DNA of 64,000 bases from Polaribacter sp. (GTDB lineage Bacteria > Bacteroidota > Bacteroidia > Flavobacteriales > Flavobacteriaceae), in assembly GCA_028336245.1 (NCBI GenBank), contig JAOKTT010000003.1, forward strand, positions 18,242 to 82,241, in the 5' to 3' direction. Positions 56,511 to 64,000 of the stretch are shown here, piece by piece. The number at the start of each line of letters is the position of its first letter. Position 1 is the first letter of the stretch. The translations under genes were made by a program, and so were the position numbers. The notes under the pieces are model-generated. The model did not search any database, was not told the DNA's origin, and was given only the letters and a program-made list of their open reading frames with translations.

Positions 56511-57110
56511 TTACGAAATGGCATCCCGTTTTTTTGTTAAAATATTATGAATATGATGAACCACTATTTCTGTTCTCTCAAGCGTAGTATTGTAGATCAC
56601 ATAATTAGACAATAGTATTTTTTTATCCGCTCTCCATTGTGCATTTATTCGGGCTAATACCGCTTTTTTTGTTGTCTTATCCCTCATAAGAATCCTCCGT
56701 ACCTGCTCCTCAAAAGGAACATAGACGGTAATTAAAAAATCAAATTTATGGGTGCTCCTACTTTCAAATAAGATTGCACTTTCGTAGATGATATACCTTT
56801 TAGCTGTATTTTTAAGAACAAAACGCTCAAAATCTTTATACACCGCAGGATGGACAATACTATTTAAAAGGTCTAATTTCTCTTTATTATTAAATACAAT
56901 ACGGGCTATATACTCCTTGTTTAATTGATTTCCCAAGAATGTTTCTTCACCAAACGCTTGTATCAGTTCCATTTGAACAACTTCACAAGAATTCATTATT
57001 CGTTTTGCTTCCACGTCAGCAATATAAACTGCCACCGTGTTAAATTGTTGAAAGAGCTTTGCCACTGTTGTCTTTCCACTACCAATTCCGCCCGTTAAAC
57101 CAACTATCAT
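56511..57110 (-). CDS. coaE: Dephospho-CoA kinase
   Basis: Last enzyme of CoA synthesis, phosphorylating the ribose 3'-OH of dephospho-CoA, 199 aa. The P-loop is GGIGSGKTT (7-15). YIADVEAKRIM, HPAVYKDFE and the lid segment VRRILMRDKTTKKAVLARINAQW match the family. It follows the YbbR gene with a 1-nt gap and is translated from the same unit. Confidence 0.93.
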   Translation of the reverse strand: MIVGLTGGIGSGKTTVAKLFQQFNTVAVYIADVEAKRIMNSCEVVQMELIQAFGEETFLGNQLNKEYIARIVFNNKEKLDLLNSIVHPAVYKDFERFVLKNTAKRYIIYESAILFESRSTHKFDFLITVYVPFEEQVRRILMRDKTTKKAVLARINAQWRADKKILLSNYVIYNTTLERTEIVVHHIHNILTKKRDAIS

Positions 57111-57111
57111 T

Positions 57112-58050
57112 TTAGTTCTGAATTAAAAAGTCTATTTTATTGGGTATTATTTTATAACTTTTAATTTCTGATGGTTTGTGCACTAACTTAGGAATTAAAT
57201 AGCCCAAATTACTCTCTTTGGAGACGCTGTAGTCGCATACGATCTGAAATGAGTTTTCACTTAAATTATTGAAATTAGACAAGCCAACAATAAAAGTAAC
57301 TTGAATTTTTTTTGATAAGGTGTTAATTCTCAAACCATCCGGAATATTAATTATTTTATATTGCACCTCAAATGTACCCTCTGTAAATTTTTCTATTTTT
57401 CCTGAAATTGTTATTTCTTTCACATCAAATTTTAAATTATTAATTCCCTCCGGTACTTTAATGCTTGCTTTTTTTATAAAGTCCATTTTAACATCTTCCA
57501 ATGAAATCTGTAAAAGATCAATACTCGTTACCGATGCAATATAATTTCCTGGCCCTGAAACTAAAATACTATCCGGTACTACTTTAATCTTTTCCGAAAG
57601 ATCGTATCCTACATGGTATTTTATTTTTAAATTTGGTTTTAATGCGAGTTTCTTAGTTACTAAACTTTCAACATTTAAAAAAAGAGTGTCCCTTATAATA
57701 TCTTGCAAAACAAGACCAGAAGGCAATTGTTTTTGAATCTGTTGTTTTTGAGGTTTTACCAACAAAAAATGTGTCGTTCCAGATTTTTTAAGCAACCGAC
57801 TCCCACTTATCTCAATTTCTTTTGTAAAAAGTCTTGTTTTTAATATTTTAAAACCATTTGCTTTCAACACAATTTCTAATTCCTTTTCAGGAATCCCCTG
57901 CAACAATTTGTTTTGTGCGATTTCCACATAGGATATTGGAAAATTAACACTAATTGTGTATTCCTTAGAAAGCGTTATCAAAAGCCAAATAAGAATAGAA
58001 GCCAATAAAAAGCTGATAAATGTTTTTGGTACTTTTTTTTTAAGTTTCAA
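57112..58050 (-). CDS. YbbR/CdaR-like domain protein
   Basis: A 312-aa protein with an N-terminal membrane helix (about 9-30, FISFLLASILIWLLITLS) and a periplasmic part of repeated YbbR-like beta domains. In Firmicutes CdaR regulates the c-di-AMP synthase CdaA; no cdaA gene is in this window. The start is TTG at 58050, forced by an in-frame TAA 12 nt upstream. It forms a unit with coaE. The function here is inferred from the family only. Confidence 0.82.
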   Translation of the reverse strand: MKLKKKVPKTFISFLLASILIWLLITLSKEYTISVNFPISYVEIAQNKLLQGIPEKELEIVLKANGFKILKTRLFTKEIEISGSRLLKKSGTTHFLLVKPQKQQIQKQLPSGLVLQDIIRDTLFLNVESLVTKKLALKPNLKIKYHVGYDLSEKIKVVPDSILVSGPGNYIASVTSIDLLQISLEDVKMDFIKKASIKVPEGINNLKFDVKEITISGKIEKFTEGTFEVQYKIINIPDGLRINTLSKKIQVTFIVGLSNFNNLSENSFQIVCDYSVSKESNLGYLIPKLVHKPSEIKSYKIIPNKIDFLIQN

Positions 58051-58094
58051 TAGCGGTTTTTATATCCTGCAATTTACATAAAAGCGAACAAATA

Positions 58095-58133
58095 AAAAAG
58101 TGAGTACTGCCACAAAGACAATACTCACTTTTT
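58095..58133 (-). terminator. Terminator after yajC
   Basis: Stem AAAAAGTGAGTA / TACTCACTTTTT with a 15-nt loop; the A run becomes a T run on the minus strand, downstream of the yajC stop. Confidence 0.85.
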
Positions 58134-58152
58134 GCAGGATATAATAAAAGAA

Positions 58153-58470
58153 TTATTTTTTTACTGGCACAGCATATCTTTGGCTTAGCTCCATAGAAAT
58201 TACAGAACTGTCAAATTTAATTTTCCCTGCTCCTGTCTCTATTGTAATCGTATTATCCGAAGTGTTTACTTCTGTTATTTTCCCATGGATACCACTAGAA
58301 GTTACCACCTTAGCACCGGTCTTAATTTCAGATTGAAATGCTTTTTCTTTCTTTTGGCGCTTCATTTGAGGCCGTATCATAAAAAAGTATAAAACTAAAA
58401 TCATTGCTGCAAAAGGGAGCATACTTGCTAAACTTCCTGAATCGAATTGTAAAAAAATTGTATAGAACAT
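58153..58470 (-). CDS. yajC: Preprotein translocase subunit YajC
   Basis: Small accessory membrane subunit of the Sec translocon, 105 aa. It has one membrane helix (about 15-32, SMLPFAAMILVLYFFMI), then RPQMKRQKKEKAFQSEIKTGAKVVTSSGIHGKI of the family and a basic C-terminus. It follows the DUF1573 gene by 2 nt. Confidence 0.93.
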   Translation of the reverse strand: MFYTIFLQFDSGSLASMLPFAAMILVLYFFMIRPQMKRQKKEKAFQSEIKTGAKVVTSSGIHGKITEVNTSDNTITIETGAGKIKFDSSVISMELSQRYAVPVKK

Positions 58471-58472
58471 CT

Positions 58473-58937
58473 TTATATTTTTGCTTTTGGTGTTACGGAA
58501 CCTCTCAATGTTAGTACTTCTCTACCAGAAGCCGTATTTGTAGTTAAAGTAACTGTTTTCATTTGTCTATTTGGCTTCCCTGAAGTATTGAACTTTACTG
58601 CAACTTCTCCAGTTTCTCCTGGTTTAATTGGTGCTTTTGGCCAAACAGGAACTGTACAACCACAAGAACCTTTTGCATCTGTGATGACCAAATCTATTGC
58701 ACCTGAATTTGTTACGTTAAAGACCGTCTCAACTATCTCTCCTTCAGCTACAACACCAAAATCGTATTCCCTTTTATCTAAAGAAATAGAAGCTACTCCC
58801 TTTTGAATCTCTGCATCTCTAGACTTAGCGTTGTCTAAATTTTCCTTGTTAACTTTTGCTGATGCACTTCCGTTTCCACAAGAGATCATAAATGTTGTTG
58901 CGATTAGTAAAGCAACTACTACTGTTATTTTTTTCAT
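58473..58937 (-). CDS. DUF1573 lipoprotein
   Basis: A 154-aa protein with a lipoprotein signal (lipobox MISC) and one DUF1573 domain of Ig-like fold (YDFGVVAEGEIVETVFNVTN, then GSCGCTVPVWPKAPIKPGE). The domain is frequent in Bacteroidetes and its function is not established. It sits between nusB and yajC in one operon, which suggests a conserved link with translation or secretion, but nothing more specific. Confidence 0.88.
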   Translation of the reverse strand: MKKITVVVALLIATTFMISCGNGSASAKVNKENLDNAKSRDAEIQKGVASISLDKREYDFGVVAEGEIVETVFNVTNSGAIDLVITDAKGSCGCTVPVWPKAPIKPGETGEVAVKFNTSGKPNRQMKTVTLTTNTASGREVLTLRGSVTPKAKI

Positions 58938-58968
58938 TTTAAATGTATTTTAGTGTAAAAATAATAAA

Positions 58969-59907
58969 TTAAATAAGTCCTCTTCCAATTTTAACAATTT
59001 TTTTATTGGCAATAAACTCTTTGGATATTTTATCCAATACGCCGTTTATAAAAAAACTACTCTTTGAAGTTGAATAATCTTTAGAAATTTCTATGTATTC
59101 ATTTATAGTGACTTTTATAGGAATAGACGGAAAATTAAGGAACTCTGTGATTGCCATTTTAATTAAAATCATGTCTATTCCGGCAATTCTATCGGACTCC
59201 CAATTGGGTGTTTTTTCAGCAATAGCTCGCTCATATTCCGCTTGTTTCAAAATTGTTTTTCTAAATAACTTCGAAACAAAGTCCTCATCATCCTTGTCCT
59301 TATATAAAGATCCTAATACAAATAATCCGTTAGCCTTTTGCTTACTTAATGTTTTAACAACCCAAGTATTTACAAAAGGAATATCATCCACCCATGAAAT
59401 CATATTGTCTTCATAATACTCTGCTAATTTCTCATTTGGAGCAATAATTTCCTTAAAAAAATCAACTACAAAGTTTTTATCTAATTTAAAAGAATTCTCT
59501 TCATCAGCTAAATACTTTTCATACAAACTACTTTTAAGGAGTTCTTCAAAAATAATTTTTACATATTCATCATTTTCTTCCCAATTAAACAACTTATTCA
59601 ACTCAACATATCCCTCAAGACTAATGCTCTGTGAAATGTTATGAATAACCTTATTGTTTATAAATTTTATGTTTGGATTTAAATCTGAAGCGCTGGCAAG
59701 AATTTTATTTTTAGAAAGCGCCATCTTTTTTGCCGCTAATTTCTGAACAGCTACTAATAGCTGAATATTTAATACGTAGAGATCAAACATTTTTAAGACA
59801 CTGTGCTTTACGAACTTCTCTTCCTTCATGATATCATCATTATGAGATTGTAGCATCGCATATACAGATTGCATAACTTTTACTCTAATATGTCTTCTGT
59901 TAATCAT
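58969..59907 (-). CDS. nusB: Transcription antitermination factor NusB, long Bacteroidetes form
   Basis: NusB homologue of 312 aa against about 140 in E. coli. The N-terminal arginine-rich part INRRHIRVKVMQSVYAML (2-19) and the C-terminal helices TINEYIEISKDYS and KSSFFINGVLDKI (about 264-294) are NusB motifs. A segment of roughly 170 residues between them has no counterpart in the short form. It heads the unit nusB-DUF1573-yajC. A -7 box lies upstream at 59957-59964. Confidence 0.92.
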   Translation of the reverse strand: MINRRHIRVKVMQSVYAMLQSHNDDIMKEEKFVKHSVLKMFDLYVLNIQLLVAVQKLAAKKMALSKNKILASASDLNPNIKFINNKVIHNISQSISLEGYVELNKLFNWEENDEYVKIIFEELLKSSLYEKYLADEENSFKLDKNFVVDFFKEIIAPNEKLAEYYEDNMISWVDDIPFVNTWVVKTLSKQKANGLFVLGSLYKDKDDEDFVSKLFRKTILKQAEYERAIAEKTPNWESDRIAGIDMILIKMAITEFLNFPSIPIKVTINEYIEISKDYSTSKSSFFINGVLDKISKEFIANKKIVKIGRGLI

Positions 59908-59956
59908 TTTCTAAAGAACTTTTATTAAATAAAACAAACGGATTTGGTTTCATTGG

Positions 59957-59964
59957 CAAAAATA
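59957..59964 (-). promoter_or_regulatory. -7 box for nusB operon
   Basis: TATTTTTG on the minus strand matches the consensus, 50 nt before the nusB ATG (59907). No clean -33 TTG. Confidence 0.45.
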
Positions 59965-60163
59965 TATTAATTTATGTTTAAATACGCATCAATATTAAAT
60001 TCTTTTAACATTTTATTTTGATGATTACACAGCGCTTTAGAAGCGGATACATTATATATAAAAATGTATCTTCGTTGCTCAGATAAAAAATTGATTTTTG
60101 TATTTTTTAATAAAAATAAATTCTGAAAATTATAGTTATATTCTTTAAAATATTAAATCTACA

Positions 60164-61918
60164 TTGAAAGCTTTAAAATACCTAAATAAATATTTTATCA
60201 AATACAAGTGGCGTTTATTAATTGGGCTCTTCATAACCGTACTGTCTAAATTATTAGCGCTAAAAGTTCCGCAAATTGTTGGAGATTCTTTAAATATTGT
60301 TGAAAATTATGAAAGCGGAAAAATAACCGATTTGAAAGCAGTAGAACAGGAACTTTTGCTAAATGTCCTCCTATTAATTGGAGTATCCGTATTGGCTGGT
60401 TTTTTTACTTTCCTTATGCGCCAAACGATTATTGTAACTTCCCGATTAATTGAATTTGATCTAAAAAATGAAATTTACCAACAATATCAGCGATTATCTC
60501 TTAATTTTTACAAGAAAAATAGAACGGGAGATTTAATGAATAGAATCTCTGAAGATGTTTCTAAAGTAAGAATGTATGTAGGTCCAGCAATTATGTATAG
60601 CATGAATATGATTGTGCTTTTAGTCGTTGGGTTTACACAAATGATCCGTATTGATGTAAAACTTACAATGTATACTTTATTACCCTTTCCGCTATTATCG
60701 ATTGCTATTTTTTCCTTGAGTAAAATCATTCATAAAAGAAGTAGTGTTGTGCAGGAATACTTGTCAAAATTAACCACCTTTAATCAGGAGTTCTTTTCTG
60801 GGATTAGTGTGGTAAAATCCTATGGAATAGAAAAATCTATTATTAAAGATTTTGACAAAATTTCTGAAAAAAGCAAAGAAAAAAACATACACCTCCAGCA
60901 GGCAAACGCCTTGTTTTTTCCACTGATGGTTTTTTTAATAGGGATTAGTAATATCATTGTAATTTATATTGGTGGACAGCAGTATATAAATAACGAAATT
61001 CAAATAGGGACGATTATTGAATTTATGTTATATGTAAATATTCTAACATGGCCGGTAGCAGTTGTCGGGTGGGTAACTTCCATGATACAGCAGGCAGAAG
61101 CTTCTCAATTGCGGATAAATGAGTTTTTACAACACCAACCAGAAATTCAGAACCATTCTATAACTACGATTACATTGCAAGGAAAAGTAGACTTCAAAAA
61201 TGTAACTTTCACCTATGATGACACAAATATTACCGCCTTAAAAAAGGTTACCTTTTGCGCTGAAGCAGGAGAAACCGTCGCTATTTTAGGAAAAACAGGA
61301 GCTGGAAAATCTACAATTATAGAGCTTATAGCGCGCTTATATGACGCAAAAGAAGGCAGCATTCTTATGGATGGAAACCCTATTGAAACCATCAATTTAA
61401 ATGATTTGAGAAATCAAATTGGTTTTGTTCCTCAAGATCCTTTTCTGTTCTCTGAAAGCATAAGTAGCAATATAAAATTTGGCAAGGAAGATGCTACAGA
61501 AGAAGAAATTATGCAAGCAGCAAAAGATGCAGTAGTTCATGAAAATATTATTGATTTTCCAAAGGGATATGAAACCGTTTTAGGAGAGCGTGGTGTAACG
61601 CTTTCAGGAGGCCAAAAGCAGCGTGTTTCAATCGCCAGAGCAATTATTAAAAATCCAAAAATATTAATTTTTGACGATTGTTTGTCTGCTGTTGATACAG
61701 AAACGGAAGAGCGTATCTTGTCCAACCTGAATAAATTTTCTAAAAACAAAACCACCTTTATTATCAGTCACCGTGTTTCATCTGCTAAAAATGCAGATAA
61801 AATCATTGTTTTAGAAAAAGGAGAAATAATTCAGCAAGGGTCTCATAAACAGCTCATAAACACATCAGGATACTACAAAGAGTTGCATGACCAGCAACTT
61901 TTAGAAAAAGAAAATTAA
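60164..61918 (+). CDS. ABC half-transporter, MsbA/exporter type
   Basis: Fused membrane and ATPase exporter of 584 aa. Six membrane helices lie in about residues 1-310. The ATPase has Walker A GKTGAGKST (376-384), GFVPQDPFLF, the signature LSGGQKQR, Walker B ILIFDDC and a switch His (ISHRVS). The residue after Walker B Asp504 is Asp505, where exporters normally have Glu (see findings). Only one half-transporter is present, so it must form a homodimer or pair with a protein encoded elsewhere. The start is TTG, with an in-frame TAA 18 nt upstream. Substrate unknown. Confidence 0.92.
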   Translation: MKALKYLNKYFIKYKWRLLIGLFITVLSKLLALKVPQIVGDSLNIVENYESGKITDLKAVEQELLLNVLLLIGVSVLAGFFTFLMRQTIIVTSRLIEFDLKNEIYQQYQRLSLNFYKKNRTGDLMNRISEDVSKVRMYVGPAIMYSMNMIVLLVVGFTQMIRIDVKLTMYTLLPFPLLSIAIFSLSKIIHKRSSVVQEYLSKLTTFNQEFFSGISVVKSYGIEKSIIKDFDKISEKSKEKNIHLQQANALFFPLMVFLIGISNIIVIYIGGQQYINNEIQIGTIIEFMLYVNILTWPVAVVGWVTSMIQQAEASQLRINEFLQHQPEIQNHSITTITLQGKVDFKNVTFTYDDTNITALKKVTFCAEAGETVAILGKTGAGKSTIIELIARLYDAKEGSILMDGNPIETINLNDLRNQIGFVPQDPFLFSESISSNIKFGKEDATEEEIMQAAKDAVVHENIIDFPKGYETVLGERGVTLSGGQKQRVSIARAIIKNPKILIFDDCLSAVDTETEERILSNLNKFSKNKTTFIISHRVSSAKNADKIIVLEKGEIIQQGSHKQLINTSGYYKELHDQQLLEKEN

Positions 61919-61927
61919 GCTTTAACA

Positions 61928-61956
61928 TTGCTACGTAAAATATTTTGTTAGATTTG
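61928..61956 (+). promoter_or_regulatory. Promoter of the PUR-alpha-like gene
   Basis: TTG (61928-61930), 18 nt and TAGATTTG (61949-61956) match the Bacteroidetes consensus exactly, 42 nt before the ATG. Confidence 0.72.
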
Positions 61957-61998
61957 TTAGAGAAATAAACGATTTATACAATCACTATAATAAAGAAC

Positions 61999-62373
61999 AT
62001 GGCAGAGAGAGTTGAACAAGAAGAAATTTTTTCACAAGTATTAAGAGCAGGAAGAAGAACCTATTTTTTTGACGTAAGAGCGACAAAAGCAGACGATTAT
62101 TATTTAACTGTCACGGAAAGTAAAAAATTCACCCATGATGATGGCACCTTCCATTACCAAAAGCATAAGATTTATTTATACAAGGAAGATTTTACAGACT
62201 TTCACGAAATGCTAAAAAAAGCGACGGATTATATCATCAATGAAAAAGGAGATGAAGTAATTAGCGAGCGTCACCAAAAAGATTTTAAGAAAGAAGAAAT
62301 AGATACAACTTCAACAGAAGAGGAAACACCCAACGCTTCTGACTTTACAGATATTTCTTTTGATGATATTTAA
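61999..62373 (+). CDS. PUR-alpha-like DUF3276 nucleic-acid-binding protein
   Basis: A 124-aa member of the DUF3276/PUR family of Bacteroidetes, related to the eukaryotic PUR-alpha single-strand DNA/RNA-binding repeat. The PUR repeat has IFSQVLRAGRRTYFFDVRAT, DDYYLTVTESK, YQKHKIYLYKEDFTDFHEML. The C-terminal tail is acidic and low complexity (EEIDTTSTEEETPNASDF). It has its own strong promoter and a downstream hairpin terminator, so it is monocistronic. Confidence 0.88.
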   Translation: MAERVEQEEIFSQVLRAGRRTYFFDVRATKADDYYLTVTESKKFTHDDGTFHYQKHKIYLYKEDFTDFHEMLKKATDYIINEKGDEVISERHQKDFKKEEIDTTSTEEETPNASDFTDISFDDI

Positions 62374-62707
62374 CCGTTAGCATCCTTTCTTATTAGAAGG
62401 ATATGCACAAGTAAGTACAAAACAAGATCCTTTGTTAACAGCTGTAATTTCTAAAATACCGCTTTAATTCAAATTTACACAAAACCTAAAAACCATAAAT
62501 TTACTATTTATGGTTTTTTTATATGCTGACACCGTTTGACAAGCTCAAGAAGACGAACAGAAACTAACTGAAAAAATATTTGAAAGTAAAAAATTGGAAG
62601 TCTACGAATTTTAAGCAGCACCGCTTTACAAAATAGTCTATTAGTATTTCCAAATAACTTCTAAGGGCAGCACAAACTTAGTTCTAATTGCATAAAAAAA
62701 TATTTAA
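62374..62707. other. Intergenic with terminator and repeat-like remnant
   Basis: This 334-nt gap holds a hairpin terminator (62491-62521) and a short segment at 62525-62560 that resembles the CTTGAGCTTGTC-type interspersed repeat of flavobacterial genomes. No coding sequence was found. Confidence 0.45.
62491..62521 (+). terminator. Terminator downstream of the PUR-alpha-like gene
   Basis: Perfect stem AACCATAAAT / ATTTATGGTT with loop TTACT and seven or more T. Confidence 0.85.
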
Positions 62708-63772
62708 TTACAAGACACACTTCATTGTTTTTGATTTAGAAATGGTCTCCTCCCACTCTTTCTCGGCATTGCTATCCTCTGTAATTCCACCACCGATAAA
62801 AAGAGACGCACTGTAATTATCATTAATTTTCATGCAACGTAAATTTACAAAAAGGACCGTTTTTGGCGTTGATGATTTTTCGTATTGAACATTCAATTCC
62901 CCTAAAAAACCTGTATAAAAACGTCTCTCATATACTTCGTTTTTTAAAATAAAGCTCCGTGAAGCTTCTCTTGGTAGCCCGCAAACGGCAGGTGTTGGAT
63001 GCAAAACACCAATCAATTCTTTTAAACTTGCCGAATGTTTTAAACTGCCAGAAACCTTAGTTCTTAAATGCAATAAATTCCCCGCTTTTACGGTTTCCGT
63101 TTTATCTACCTCTAAAGCAGTAGCAACCTGCTCCAACTGTTTTTCAATATAAGTAGTAACTAACTGTTGCTCTGCTAATTCTTTAGATTTCCAAGTTGCT
63201 TTTTTATGCTCAGTATGCAACTGCGTTCCTGCTAAAGACATGGTTGTGAATGAGGTGTTTTCTATACTCAATAGTGTTTCTGGAGTTGCCCCTAGCCACA
63301 AACCAACCTTAGGATGGAACCAAGCGTACACAAAAGCATTTTTATAGGTTCTTAATAATTTTTTATAAACTTCTATTAAGTTAAAGTCTGGAACCTTTAA
63401 AAGCTCTTCTCTGGAAATTACAACTTTTTTTAAATGTCCCAATCGTATTTGCTCAATTGCTTTTTCCACTATTTTTAGATACTCTTCTTTACCTGTATTG
63501 TCAGTATTAAAAACAACCTCTTTTTCTTTATACACATCCGCGGTCCACTCCTCTGAAATTATAAGTGCCCGTTCCACTGGAAATATAATTGCTTTTTCTG
63601 TACTACTAAAAGGAGCAAAAACAAAACCTACCTCTTCAAAATTAGAAACAAATCGAAGATCTGTTTCATGCATTAAAAAAGAAAAAATACTATTATCATT
63701 GGGTTTTCTATAAATAACGAAAGGTAATTTATTATCAAAATGAGTACTAATGCTGTCTAATAAGTTAGTCAA
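62708..63772 (-). CDS. menF: Isochorismate synthase (menaquinone pathway)
   Basis: Chorismate-binding enzyme that converts chorismate to isochorismate, first committed step of menaquinone synthesis, 354 aa. Seen are KKVVISREELLKV, FVYAWFHPKVGLWLGATPE, LAGTQ, LLHLRTKVSG, VLHPTPAVCGLPRE and the C-terminal metal site FIGGGITEDSNAEKEW. It begins 9 nt after the truncated PaaI-type thioesterase gene on the same strand, so the two form an operon. EntC-type siderophore use is an alternative but no entABE gene is seen. Confidence 0.9.
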   Translation of the reverse strand: MTNLLDSISTHFDNKLPFVIYRKPNDNSIFSFLMHETDLRFVSNFEEVGFVFAPFSSTEKAIIFPVERALIISEEWTADVYKEKEVVFNTDNTGKEEYLKIVEKAIEQIRLGHLKKVVISREELLKVPDFNLIEVYKKLLRTYKNAFVYAWFHPKVGLWLGATPETLLSIENTSFTTMSLAGTQLHTEHKKATWKSKELAEQQLVTTYIEKQLEQVATALEVDKTETVKAGNLLHLRTKVSGSLKHSASLKELIGVLHPTPAVCGLPREASRSFILKNEVYERRFYTGFLGELNVQYEKSSTPKTVLFVNLRCMKINDNYSASLFIGGGITEDSNAEKEWEETISKSKTMKCVL

Positions 63773-63781
63773 AATCTAAAA

Positions 63782-64000
63782 TTATTTTTTGATACTATTT
63801 AAAACGATGTTGGTCATTTTTGCAATCGAAATTAAATGATCTTCTTCATCTACAATCCGAACTTCCCATAAGTGTGTTGTTCTCCCTTTATGAAGATTCC
63901 TTGCGGTTGCAAAAACCATTCCCTCTCGCTTGCTCTTAATATGGTTTATGGAAAGCTGAATTCCATTTATAAACTGTGTTTTGTTGTCTATAAAAAAATT
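63782..64000 (-). CDS. PaaI/YbgC-type acyl-CoA thioesterase (5' end cut by window edge)
   Basis: The C-terminal 72 residues of a hotdog thioesterase, read on the minus strand to a TAA at 63782-63784. It has INHIKSKREGMVFATARNLHKGRTTHLWEVRIVDE (as separate motifs), typical of the PaaI-like group in which a conserved His/Arg surface holds the acyl-CoA. The upstream coding part lies outside the window. Location 9 nt before menF suggests DHNA-CoA thioesterase (MenI) for menaquinone synthesis; this is inference. Confidence 0.83.
   Translation of the reverse strand, partial: NFFIDNKTQFINGIQLSINHIKSKREGMVFATARNLHKGRTTHLWEVRIVDEEDHLISIAKMTNIVLNSIKK

Noticed and set aside
1..64000. tRNA, rRNA, CRISPR array, insertion sequence or prophage
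   Set aside because: I saw no cloverleaf gene, no regular direct repeats with spacers and no transposase or integrase; a tRNAscan or CRISPR search would be the decisive check.

Overview
The window looks like a chromosomal segment of an AT-rich member of the Bacteroidota, most likely a marine-type Flavobacteriaceae. Evidence: repeated promoter elements of the Bacteroidetes type (TTG, 17-19 nt spacer, TAnnTTTG), two secreted proteins with type IX secretion C-terminal sorting domains, a TonB-dependent receptor behind a cobalamin riboswitch, a PUR-alpha-like DUF3276 protein and an unusually long NusB. The family placement is inference. No rRNA, tRNA, CRISPR array, insertion sequence, integrase or phage gene was seen; almost everything is housekeeping or conserved accessory metabolism.

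Layout. 0-4.3 kb: a truncated BtuB-like receptor with its cobalamin riboswitch (minus strand), a divergent periplasmic binding lipoprotein and a pectin-acetylesterase/Notum-like lipoprotein. 4.4-9.5 kb: DUF2834 membrane protein and topoisomerase IV (parE-parC). 9.6-18.2 kb: lysA, a GNAT acetyltransferase, a quinone reductase, tex, topB and a di-iron fatty acid hydroxylase. 18.1-20.7 kb: minus-strand operon Xaa-Pro aminopeptidase / NAD(P)-binding protein / DUF2132. 20.8-24.1 kb: gcvT, a reductase-type SDR and a membrane metal-dependent hydrolase. 24.2-27.1 kb (minus): unknown lipoprotein, ychF and ferredoxin. 27.2-33.4 kb (plus): LuxC-like acyl-CoA reductase, serC, a SerA-like dehydrogenase that has lost its catalytic arginine, DUF1015, yggS, and a DnaQ exonuclease fused to a degenerate GIY-YIG domain. 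33.5-41.5 kb: recG, an RsmB-like methyltransferase and two tandem secreted endonuclease I paralogues. 41.6-50 kb: purL, two tandem long-chain acyl-CoA synthetases and DUF2071. 50-54 kb: SOUL protein, holA, a stand-alone HsdR_N nuclease domain, a glycosyltransferase and Sua5/YciO. 54.1-60 kb (minus): a two-component system, coaE, YbbR, yajC, DUF1573 and nusB. 60.2-64 kb: an ABC half-transporter, the PUR protein, menF and a truncated PaaI/MenI-type thioesterase.

The most unusual part is 26.7-33.4 kb. Divergent ferredoxin and acyl-CoA-reductase promoters meet at a 14-bp perfect palindrome. The plus-strand genes look like a serine (SerC/SerA) and PLP-homeostasis (YggS) locus, but the dehydrogenase lacks the family's catalytic Arg and DUF1015 carries a DGHHR motif. 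The next gene encodes an exonuclease whose appended GIY-YIG domain has lost its key residues. Other points: tandem T9SS nucleases, an orphan PD-(D/E)XK domain beside holA, an ABC ATPase with Asp in place of the catalytic Glu, and at least six genes whose only plausible start codon is TTG.
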